32,184 nt of DNA from CAIPFQ01 sp964641775. Lineage in GTDB: Bacteria > Chlamydiota > Chlamydiia > Chlamydiales > SM23-39. The stretch covers positions 1 to 32,184 of the forward strand of contig CAZXLK010000007.1 of NCBI GenBank assembly GCA_964641775.1. The letters run 5' to 3'. The notes under the pieces were generated by a model. It ran no database searches. It was not told where the DNA came from and saw only the letters and a list, made by a program, of their open reading frames with translations. The position numbers were made by a program, and so were the translations under genes. Below are positions 25,721 through 32,184 of the stretch, in pieces. Position 1 is the stretch's first letter. Every line of letters starts with the position of its first letter.

Positions 25721-26629
25721 TTAGTATTCACGCAAAAAGAGATTGTGCAAGTGAAAATACTTGCATTGGTGAGCATCTTCTCCGCAGATATAAGCAATCT
25801 CTTGAGGCGCATAAGATCTGCTCACAAGCTTAAGATAAGGCGTGCCTCGATGGATAGAGCCGTAAACCACAAGATCGAACTCATGATGTGTGATCCTCTC
25901 TTCAATGTTATCTCTATCGATTGGCAAATCATCGATGATTTTTGTGTAGGTAAACCCTTTTCCATATAAATTTTCGGCTGCTGCCGGATAGCTTTTATAG
26001 AGATGATCAACTTTTGGGACGTCGATGATCCTATCACCCAAAAGTTCCTTCGAGCCGATCAGCGTTAAACAGCGTAAATAGTCAGGGTAGATGTCCTTGG
26101 AAAGAAACAATATTTTGCCATTGCCTGAGTATTTCAGCGTTTTTAAAAGATATTCAGCCATTTTCTTGGTGGTTAAATGTTGATGCAGGTGGGCGAATAT
26201 TTTTTTTTGGATTTCGTCATATTTTTTTCTGTCAAATTTTGTATGATCGATTTTTCCCTCTGTTACCCCAGGTAGTTGCATCGCTTCTTTGATTAAATCT
26301 TTTGGCAAAAAGGTCATGGTTTGAGAGCTGCACCTGTCCAGGTTTAAAAAATAAGGGATACAACCATTAGCTAAAATTTCATAATGTCTTAAACAATCCC
26401 AGCCGGATTTTGCACATGTTATAGCATAAAAAGAGCGTTGATAGTCTTCATAATAGGTATCTTCGGTGTCGTAAATGTACGTACTAGGCTCTCCCGGGAC
26501 AATATAAGCAAAATCTCGATCCTTGTTGGGCCGTATTTTTACAACCTTGCATTCAGGAATTGAAAACTGAATGGGAAAAGGGTCTGCTGCCATAATCAGA
26601 GGGAATAAAAAAAGAAACAACCTAATCAT
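25721..26629 (-). CDS. Signal-peptide-bearing exostosin-like glycosyltransferase
   Basis: 302 residues, beginning with a signal peptide (MIRLFLFLFPLIMA|ADPF). The segment SGWDCLRHYEILANGCIPYF followed by LDRC is the hallmark I associate with exostosin/GT47-like transferases in eukaryotes and large DNA viruses, where the His/Glu pair and the GC(I/V)P turn line the nucleotide-sugar site. The C-terminal half (GKILFLSKDIYPDYLRC, HHEFDLVVYGSIHRGTPYL) looks like a second Rossmann-type half with its own site. It heads the minus-strand group and lies only 44 bases from the divergent UER1-like gene. Family call by motif recall; donor and acceptor unknown. Confidence 0.55.
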   Translation of the reverse strand: MIRLFLFLFPLIMAADPFPIQFSIPECKVVKIRPNKDRDFAYIVPGEPSTYIYDTEDTYYEDYQRSFYAITCAKSGWDCLRHYEILANGCIPYFLNLDRCSSQTMTFLPKDLIKEAMQLPGVTEGKIDHTKFDRKKYDEIQKKIFAHLHQHLTTKKMAEYLLKTLKYSGNGKILFLSKDIYPDYLRCLTLIGSKELLGDRIIDVPKVDHLYKSYPAAAENLYGKGFTYTKIIDDLPIDRDNIEERITHHEFDLVVYGSIHRGTPYLKLVSRSYAPQEIAYICGEDAHQCKYFHLHNLFLREY

Positions 26630-26673
26630 GTTTTTCTATACGGAATAGGATAGATTTTGGTAGGTTTCATGTA

Positions 26674-27567
26674 ATGAAAAATATCATCATTTTTCTTGCT
26701 TTGCAATGGATGGCTTATGGAGAGGTTTTTCTTGTTTTTGGGGGAAATACCGGTTGGATTGGGCAAAAGATGGTCACATTATTGAAAGAGAAGAATCATA
26801 CCGTAATCGGAGCCGAATCCAGGTTAGAGAATCGAGAAGAAATTTTGCTGGAAATTGAGAGAGTGAAACCTGATCGGATCATCAATGCAGCAGGAGTTAC
26901 CGGAAGGCCTAATGTTGATTGGTGTGAAGATCACAAGATAGAGACAATTCGAGCCAATATTATAGGTGCTTTAAATTTAATCGATGTGGCTTATCTAAAA
27001 GGGATCCATGTTACAAATTTCGGTACGGGATGTATTTACGAATATGATGAAAATCATCCTATAGGAGTTGGATTTACAGAAGAAGATCCCCCCAATTTTG
27101 CAGGCTCTTTTTATTCAAAATCTAAAGGCATGCTTGATCCTCTCATGCAATGTTATCCCAATCTTTTAAACTTACGCCTTAGAATGCCAATATCTGAAGA
27201 TTTGCATGCAAGAAGCTTGATTACCAAAATCACTAGCTACAAAAAAGTGATCAATATTCCAAATTCGATGTCTGTATTATCAGACCTTTTGCCGATAGCT
27301 GTCGATATGTCTTTGAAACAGCGGGTTGGAAATTATAATTTCTGTAATCCCGGAGCGATTACTCACAATGAGATTCTGCAGCTATACAAAAAGTATGTAG
27401 ATCCCAATTTTTCTTGGGGGAATTTTACGATTGACGATCAAAATCAAGTTCTCAAGGCAAAAAGGTCCAATAACGAGTTAGATGTCACAAAGCTTCTCAA
27501 GGAATATCCTGAAATTACTTCCATCCAAGAATCGATCAAAAAGATTTTAGAGCATTTATTTCTTTAA
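26674..27567 (+). CDS. UER1/NRS-ER-like 4-keto-6-deoxyhexose 3,5-epimerase/4-reductase
   Basis: 297 residues, SDR fold. In plants (UER1, and the C-terminal half of RHM) and in some giant viruses this protein turns the UDP/dTDP-4-keto-6-deoxyglucose intermediate into L-rhamnose. Seen: FGGNTGWIGQ (nucleotide loop, residues 22-31), SRLENREEI, NAAGVTGRPNVDWCEDHKIE, TGCIYEYDENHP, SFYSKSK with YxxxK at 147-151, RMPISEDL, INIPNSMSVL and SNNELDVTKL. These match the eukaryotic version almost word for word. The first 16 residues (MKNIIIFLALQWMAYG) form a leader-like hydrophobic segment absent from plant proteins; an internal ATG at codon 13 would give a cytosolic form but lacks a ribosome site. The 3' end overlaps the SWIB reading frame by 12 bases. 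Confidence 0.85.
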   Translation: MKNIIIFLALQWMAYGEVFLVFGGNTGWIGQKMVTLLKEKNHTVIGAESRLENREEILLEIERVKPDRIINAAGVTGRPNVDWCEDHKIETIRANIIGALNLIDVAYLKGIHVTNFGTGCIYEYDENHPIGVGFTEEDPPNFAGSFYSKSKGMLDPLMQCYPNLLNLRLRMPISEDLHARSLITKITSYKKVINIPNSMSVLSDLLPIAVDMSLKQRVGNYNFCNPGAITHNEILQLYKKYVDPNFSWGNFTIDDQNQVLKAKRSNNELDVTKLLKEYPEITSIQESIKKILEHLFL

Positions 27568-27858
27568 ATGCTTACTCAAGATGGCAGCCAGTTTCATCAT
27601 ATGGACCGGCTTGTCTGATCCGAAAACTTTAGCAAGGGCGGTATCTGGGCGGATGAGCCGCTTGTCAGAGGGATCTTGCAAGTTGTGGGATTTGATGTAG
27701 GTCCAGATTTGTTTGGTCACTTCGCCCCGCGAAAGCTCTTTTTGACCGAGAACGGTGGCAAGTTCAGGGGATAAGGAATAGAGGGGTTGCGCTCGTGTAG
27801 AAGTTTTCTTTTTGGCAGGGGCCCCTTTTTCATTTTTTTGGCGCCGCGGCGGGTTTTT
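27556..27858 (-). pseudogene. SWIB domain of TopA, in the -1 frame relative to topA
   Basis: The minus-strand frame open from 27858 to the TAA at 27558-27556 encodes a Lys/Pro linker and then a SWIB/MDM2-type domain: PLYSLSPELATVLGQKELSR, TKQIWTYIKSHNLQDP, KRLIRPD, and VHMMKLAAILSKHL. In Chlamydia this domain is fused in frame to the end of topoisomerase I. Here it is one base out of phase. It has no start codon or ribosome site of its own near the linker, so it would be made only by frameshifting, slippage or read correction. Rejoined length would be about 848 residues, close to the known chlamydial TopA. Confidence 0.8.
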
Positions 27859-30101
27859 TTAACGTACGGGGTTTTGGGGTGATTTGGGTATTTTGTGGGG
27901 AGCTGATCCAGAGTATTCACGATCACGTCGCAATCAGGGTAGTTGGTGCAGGAGAAAAAGGTTTTGCCAAAGCGGGACTTTCGAGCTGTTAGGTGGCCAT
28001 CGCAGCCAATGGCAGGACATGCGGGAAGATCTTCGGGCTTGTAGGTTTTTTCCCCTTTTTTTGGAATGTTGACGATCCCTTTGCAATCGGGGTATTTGGA
28101 GCAGCCTAAAAATGGGCCAAAACGGCCATGACGAAGAGTCATTGGAGAGCCGCATTTGGAACAAGACTGCTCCCAATTGAAATTGGGATCGTAATCGGCT
28201 TTATTAAAAGTTAGGGCTTCAATCGGGCTTGTGAAATCACAGTCGGGGTAGTTCGAGCAGCCATAAAAATATTTATTGCGGGACCAGATTTTTTGCAGTT
28301 TATGTTTTTTGCATTTTGGGCAATCGATCTCTGTGAGGAGTTTGGGAACGACCGCCTCTTTTTCCGCTTTTTCCACAAGGGGAATGAAGTCGCGCCAAAA
28401 TTCTCGGATTAGCTCTTTCCATTTTTTTTTATGCTCTGCGATCATTTCCAACTGGTCTTCCATTTGGGCAGTGAAAGTCACATCCATGATGGGGCGGAAA
28501 TTTTCTTCGAGCATTTGGCAAATCACTTTGCCTAGCTCTGTGGGTTTTAAAGCCTGATTTTCTTTGATCGTATAATCTCTACTTTGGATCTTGTTCATGA
28601 TCGCTGCATACGTAGATGGGCGGCCGATACCAAGGCGCTCGAGTTCTTTCACTAAAGAGGCCTCTGTAAAGCGAGGAGGGGGTTTAGTGAAGGATTGATC
28701 CGACATCACATCGACAAGAGAAAGTGGCATATTGGGTTCGAGATGGGGAAGCTGTTTGATCTCTTCCTCATCGTCCATGTAGCCGCGGTCTTTTTTCTCT
28801 TCGTAAACGGCTAAAAATCCATTGAATTTGATCGTAGAGCCGGTTGCCCGAAGGACAATGTCTTGATCGGTTTGCACATCGGCAGAAACGGTATCGTAGA
28901 TGGCCGGATTCATCTGCGATGCAATGAAACGGCGCCAAATGAGAAGATAGAGTTTATATTGGTCAATGGAGAGATATTGGCGGATTTTTTCGGGGTCGCG
29001 GGCAAGATTTGTCGGGCGGATCCCTTCATGCGCTTCTTGGGCCGATTTTTTGGAGGCATAAAAGCGCGGCTCATTAGGCAGGTATTCTTTACCAAACGTT
29101 TTTAAAATAAATTTTCTAGCATTTGAGATTGCCTCCGGCGCAATATTGACCGAGTCGGTTCTCATATACGTGATGAGACCTTCAGACCCTTCCTTGCCCG
29201 TGTCAATCCCTTCGTAGAGTCCTTGGGCGATGCTCATGGTTCTAGAAACGGAAAATCCATAATGGCGGCTTGCCTCTTGCTGCAAAGTGGAAGTAATAAA
29301 GGGGGGGACGGGATTGCGCCTTCTCTCTTTTTTCTCGACACTTGCAATGAGGTAATTGGCATTTTTGAGTTTTTCTACGATTGCATTGGCAGTTTCGGCG
29401 TTGGGGATGAGAAAACAGGGTTTTTCGGTCTTCTCTTTTTCGACCTTTAGTCCGCCTACTGTGTGTAGAGAGGCGAGGAAGGGCTTTTCGATCCGCTCCC
29501 CTTCTAAAACAGTGCCAATATTCCAGTATTCAACAGAATGGAATGCGTCAATTTCTTTTTCCCGGTCGACAACAAGTTTTAAGGCAACCGATTGAACCCG
29601 GCCGGCCGATGTGCCGCTTCGGCCCCGTTTGACACGGCGAGTGAGAATTGGGGAAATTTTATAACCAACAATGCGGTCAAGAAGCCGTCTTGCTTGCTGG
29701 GCATCGACAAGATCCATGTCGATATCGCGAGGATTGTCAATTGCGGCTTGGACAGCATCTTTTGTAATCGATTGGAAGGCTGTTCGTTTGAGTTTTGTCC
29801 CTTTTGGGAGGATCGAGGCAATATGCCAGGCAATTGCTTCCCCTTCGCGGTCAGGATCGGGAGATAGGTAGACAATGTCGGCTTTCTTTGCTGCCGCTTG
29901 GAGCTTGGCGATCACTTCTTTTTTATCGGGAAGGGTGATGTACTTGGGCTCAAAATCATGTTCGGTATCGATCCCAAATTCTTTCTGCGGCAAATCGCGG
30001 ATATGGCCGACGGAAGATTCGAAAGAATACTCGGGGCCTAAAAATTTTTTTAGGGTTTTAATTTTAGCCGGAGACTCAACAATTACAAGGGCTTTGCTCA
30101 T
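27717..30101 (-). CDS. topA: DNA topoisomerase I
   Basis: 794 residues as read. Type IA topoisomerase that relaxes negative supercoils. Seen: Toprim start KALVIVESPAKIKTL, DPDREGEAIAWH (acidic metal site), VGYKISP, RVQSVALKLVVDREKEI, catalytic Tyr312 in GLITYMRTDS, and three C4 zinc fingers near 594-621, 647-673 and 695-724 (each ending YPDC). After the third finger comes a Lys-rich linker; from about residue 760 the frame reads nonfamily sequence (KLLHERNPSIPYPLN...) and stops at 27717, because the SWIB domain continues in the -1 frame. The likely slip point is the A7/A5 runs at 27826-27839. GAGGA precedes the ATG. Confidence 0.95.
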   Translation of the reverse strand: MSKALVIVESPAKIKTLKKFLGPEYSFESSVGHIRDLPQKEFGIDTEHDFEPKYITLPDKKEVIAKLQAAAKKADIVYLSPDPDREGEAIAWHIASILPKGTKLKRTAFQSITKDAVQAAIDNPRDIDMDLVDAQQARRLLDRIVGYKISPILTRRVKRGRSGTSAGRVQSVALKLVVDREKEIDAFHSVEYWNIGTVLEGERIEKPFLASLHTVGGLKVEKEKTEKPCFLIPNAETANAIVEKLKNANYLIASVEKKERRRNPVPPFITSTLQQEASRHYGFSVSRTMSIAQGLYEGIDTGKEGSEGLITYMRTDSVNIAPEAISNARKFILKTFGKEYLPNEPRFYASKKSAQEAHEGIRPTNLARDPEKIRQYLSIDQYKLYLLIWRRFIASQMNPAIYDTVSADVQTDQDIVLRATGSTIKFNGFLAVYEEKKDRGYMDDEEEIKQLPHLEPNMPLSLVDVMSDQSFTKPPPRFTEASLVKELERLGIGRPSTYAAIMNKIQSRDYTIKENQALKPTELGKVICQMLEENFRPIMDVTFTAQMEDQLEMIAEHKKKWKELIREFWRDFIPLVEKAEKEAVVPKLLTEIDCPKCKKHKLQKIWSRNKYFYGCSNYPDCDFTSPIEALTFNKADYDPNFNWEQSCSKCGSPMTLRHGRFGPFLGCSKYPDCKGIVNIPKKGEKTYKPEDLPACPAIGCDGHLTARKSRFGKTFFSCTNYPDCDVIVNTLDQLPTKYPNHPKTPYVKKTRRGAKKMKKGPLPKRKLLHERNPSIPYPLNLPPFSVKKSFRGAK

Positions 30102-30159
30102 TTTTTATCCTCATAAGGGGTCGATATTAGCCGATTTTTCAACAAAGCGCAAGGATGGT

Positions 30160-30945
30160 ATGCTATTTTGGATGTTAAATGATACGGAACTTCTCCAATT
30201 GAATGCATCCGGATTTATTCCCGGACCGCTTGAAACTGAAGAAATCTTTTTGCAAAGAGTGGCAATAATTAAGGAAAAAGAGAGCCAAATCCCAAGAGCC
30301 CATTGGGATTGGGTGAGGGTTCATTTGCATGAAATTTTTGGATTTTCTCCTGAGTGTCTGCCGGCATTTTATTCGAACAAAGGGTTAAGTCTTTGGCAAG
30401 GGGCCGCAACGTGGATTGAAGATGGGGTGCCTACCGTGCAATTGAAAGAGGCATTTCGAAAGGGCTCTTTTTTAGGGTATAGCCGAGATGAAATTTTGGC
30501 TCATGAAGCAGTGCATGCTGCCAGATCGGCATTTGATGAGCCGCGGTCGGAAGAATTTTTTGCTTTTTTTGTGTCGGAGAAATGGTGGAGAAAAATGTTT
30601 GGACCCATTGTCCAAAGGCCATGGGAAGTATGGGCTTTTGGGATAACACTCATCCTTTCATTCTGGTCAGGCATTTTAGCTGCAATTTGTGTAGGCATCG
30701 GTTTTTGGCGGCTCCTTCTTTGTCATAGAAGAATGCGGTTTGCGGGTAGGAAGTTATTGCAAGCGGTGGGAGATCCAAAAAAGGCAAGGGCGGTTTTATT
30801 TCGTTTAACAGACAAAGAAATTGAGCTATTTTCAAAGGGTGCGGATGTGTTCGAGTATGCAAAAAACCAAACTTGCCTTCGTTTCAGACTCATCCGTTTA
30901 GCTTATTTAGGAGAAAAAGATGGTAGAGAAAATTGTCGTAGCTGA
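30160..30945 (+). CDS. Putative membrane metalloprotease (HEXXH)
   Basis: 261 residues from the ATG at 30160, four bases after AAGGA; an ATG at 30172 is possible. The central motif DEILAHEAVHAARSAF contains HEAVH (115-119), the zinc-metalloprotease signature, with Glu residues (131-132) downstream that could be the third ligand. A long hydrophobic stretch (about 155-187) makes one or two membrane helices, followed by a basic cytoplasmic-type tail. I know no name for it; its place after topA matches C. trachomatis CT642 from memory. It overlaps the Kdo hydroxylase gene by 26 bases. Proteolytic activity is inferred from the motif only. Confidence 0.6.
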   Translation: MLFWMLNDTELLQLNASGFIPGPLETEEIFLQRVAIIKEKESQIPRAHWDWVRVHLHEIFGFSPECLPAFYSNKGLSLWQGAATWIEDGVPTVQLKEAFRKGSFLGYSRDEILAHEAVHAARSAFDEPRSEEFFAFFVSEKWWRKMFGPIVQRPWEVWAFGITLILSFWSGILAAICVGIGFWRLLLCHRRMRFAGRKLLQAVGDPKKARAVLFRLTDKEIELFSKGADVFEYAKNQTCLRFRLIRLAYLGEKDGRENCRS

Positions 30946-31825
30946 AAGGAAAGATCCTTACCAATATTGCAGAGAGCTTGAAAAGGGAAATATTCTTTTT
31001 TTTCCAAAGGTTCCTTTTTCTTTTCCTCAAGATGAATTGGATTTTTTATTAGAGCAAAAACAAAGTAGCGCCAAAGGGAGAAAAAATATCGCCTACAAGC
31101 CCCAAATGGATTTGCTCACCAATCATGAAGCAACAGATGCTGACAGGTTGAGGGAAGTGCTTAGAAATTATTCTGAAAGAGTTACTGTTTATCTAGCTTC
31201 TCTTTTGGAGCCTTACGCAAAGCACTGGAAATTGGATTTTACGAGCTTTCGTCCGTTTCAAGAAAAAGGGAGAAATCTCAGGCTTCGGGCAAGAAATGAT
31301 CTTTTGCATGTCGATGCATTTCCAACAAGGCCATTGCATGGGAATCGGATTTTAAGATTTTTTACCAACATCAATCCACTAGAGAGTCGAAACTGGATCA
31401 CATCAGAGCCTTTTGAAAAACTGGTTGCCCAGTTCGGGGGAAATGAGGTCTCTTTTCCAAAAACTGTTAGCTATTCGCTCTTTGACAGGTTGGAGAGAAA
31501 GGCCAAAATGTGGCTGAAAGAAAAGGGTGTAAAGCTAGCGCTTCGCTCTCCTTACGATGTCTTCATGATGAAGCTGCACAATTTTTTAAAAGAAAATGGC
31601 GATTTTCAGGAAAATTGCAAAAAAGATCACTGGGAATTTCCCCCCATGAGCTCCTGGGCCGTTTTTACCGATCAAGTCTCCCATGCTGCTCTATCAGGAC
31701 AGTATGCATTGGAGCAAACCATTTTGATCCCCGTACCGGCTTTACTTTTCCCGGAAAAATCTCCCCTCAGGATTTTGGAAAGATTGTCCGGAAAAAACCT
31801 CCTCGACCCCGCCTTCGCCGGATAG
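30920..31825 (+). CDS. kdoO: Kdo 3-hydroxylase (Fe(II)/2-oxoglutarate dioxygenase)
   Basis: 301 residues. KdoO enzymes hydroxylate the Kdo sugar of the lipopolysaccharide inner core using Fe(II), 2-oxoglutarate and O2. The iron triad is visible: H130 and D132 in NDLLHVDAFPTRPLHGNRIL, and a distal His255 in DQVSHAALSGQYALEQT. RFFTNINP is also characteristic. AGGAG before the ATG at 30920 fixes the start inside the preceding gene. The stop codon's last base begins the hexamer repeat. The enzyme implies Kdo-containing LPS whose inner core is tailored in this organism. Confidence 0.88.
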   Translation: MVEKIVVAERKDPYQYCRELEKGNILFFPKVPFSFPQDELDFLLEQKQSSAKGRKNIAYKPQMDLLTNHEATDADRLREVLRNYSERVTVYLASLLEPYAKHWKLDFTSFRPFQEKGRNLRLRARNDLLHVDAFPTRPLHGNRILRFFTNINPLESRNWITSEPFEKLVAQFGGNEVSFPKTVSYSLFDRLERKAKMWLKEKGVKLALRSPYDVFMMKLHNFLKENGDFQENCKKDHWEFPPMSSWAVFTDQVSHAALSGQYALEQTILIPVPALLFPEKSPLRILERLSGKNLLDPAFAG

Positions 31826-31870
31826 GCACAGGCACAGGCACGGGCACGGGCACGGGCACGGGCACGGGCG
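31825..31870. repeat. Hexamer tandem repeat (GGCACA/GGCACG)
   Basis: Two GGCACA then five GGCACG units, then GGCG, filling the interval between the convergent kdoO and rpoN genes and starting at the last base of the kdoO stop. Related to the hexamers at 4421 when read from the other strand. Likely prone to slippage. Confidence 0.9.
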
Positions 31871-31874
31871 CTTG

Positions 31875-32184
31875 TTATAGGAATTTGCGGTGGGAGGAAG
31901 GGGCGATGTTGCAGGACTTTCGGTATTTGGCAACGGTTCGGCGGGCAATTTGGATTCCACGTTTTTTTAGTTCGAGGACAAGTTCTTTGTCTGTGAGGGG
32001 CTTGGTTTCATGTTGAAGAAGGGCATGTAAAGCGCGCTTTACATTTGCAGATTCATTGGAAAGAAAGGAGCGGAGGGGAAGTGTTCCTCTCGGAGTTTCT
32101 ACATATTTGTTTGCAATGGCTCGCGATAGAGTCGATTCGTGAAGGTTGAGGTTCTGTGAGAGTTCTTTGAGAGAAAGGGGCTTC
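31875..32184 (-). CDS. rpoN: RNA polymerase sigma-54 factor, C-terminal part
   Basis: The minus-strand frame enters at the right edge and stops with TAA at 31877-31875, giving 103 residues. It contains the helix-turn-helix LSQNLNLHESTLSRAIANKY, then ETPRGTLPLRSFLS, and near the end the RpoN box ARRTVAKYR that contacts the -24 promoter element. The N-terminal activator-interaction and core-binding parts lie outside the window. In Chlamydiota, sigma-54 with the AtoC-type activator controls a mid/late gene set (family knowledge). Confidence 0.95.
   Translation of the reverse strand, partial: KPLSLKELSQNLNLHESTLSRAIANKYVETPRGTLPLRSFLSNESANVKRALHALLQHETKPLTDKELVLELKKRGIQIARRTVAKYRKSCNIAPSSHRKFL
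32025..32044. repeat. Perfect palindrome of the TGTAAAGC word inside rpoN
   Basis: ATGTAAAGCGCGCTTTACAT, a 20-base perfect palindrome made of two head-to-head words, in coding sequence (NVKRALHAL). Confidence 0.9.

Noticed and set aside
29875..30159. N-terminal extension of the HEXXH protein into topA
   Set aside because: Antisense to the well-conserved topA Toprim region; AAGGA at 30151 supports the start at 30160.
31742..32016. Frames encoding Gly-Thr or Cys-Pro runs over the hexamer array
   Set aside because: Products of translating a simple repeat; kdoO and rpoN explain both flanks.
1..32184. tRNA or rRNA genes
   Set aside because: Intergenic gaps were read for cloverleaf tRNA features and conserved rRNA words; none seen. 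The two cloverleaf elements lack tRNA invariant bases.

Overview
This window looks like chromosome from a member of the Chlamydiota outside the genus Chlamydia (Waddlia/Parachlamydia/Simkania-like; the genus cannot be settled from sequence reading alone). The reasons are chlamydia-specific protein architectures: a double-length ThyX, a GreA with a very long N-terminal extension, a topoisomerase I followed by a SWIB domain, tandem TyrP permeases, and MOMP-like Cys/Pro-rich porins. Gene order also partly matches what I remember of C. trachomatis (thyX-hemB...greA; dus-yggT-CT646/647/648-ygfA next to topA).

Layout. 1-2.5 kb (minus): two paralogous MOMP-like outer-membrane porins, the first cut by the window edge, the second preceded by a coupled 53-codon small ORF. 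2.5-4.4 kb (plus): an OppA-type lipoprotein and a small secreted Cys-rich protein. 4.5-8.3 kb (minus): an overlapping operon of a PilM/GspL-like protein, a PilO/GspM-like protein, a MORN-repeat lipoprotein and 5-formyl-THF cyclo-ligase. 8.3-10 kb (plus): YggT, a tRNA-dihydrouridine synthase and acylphosphatase. 10-13.3 kb (minus): a YacP/NYN nuclease, RdgB and long GreA. 13.4-16.6 kb: a YjbH-like outer-membrane protein converging on hemB. 16.8-22.7 kb (plus): an overlapping operon thyX-tyrP-tyrP-uvrB. 22.7-27.6 kb: an accessory island that opens with a 201-bp tandem duplication and carries gmd, two methyltransferase-fold proteins, an exostosin-like glycosyltransferase and a plant/giant-virus-type UER1 epimerase/reductase. 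27.6-32.2 kb: topA with its SWIB domain out of frame, a membrane HEXXH protein, Kdo hydroxylase, and the C-terminus of rpoN.

Three things stand out. (1) The 8-mer TGTAAAGC (often ATGTAAAGC) occurs at least 25 times on the two strands. It falls in all coding frames and in intergenic inverted pairs, but is absent for about 8 kb covering uvrB and the island. It behaves like a DNA-uptake-type word. (2) Four of the five island enzymes begin with a signal-peptide-like segment, although their folds normally act on cytosolic nucleotide sugars or SAM. This suggests an exported glycan-modifying set. (3) Two intergenic regions hold the same four-helix, cloverleaf-shaped inverted repeat, and the tandem duplication is built from related words.

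No tRNA, rRNA, CRISPR array or transposase was seen.
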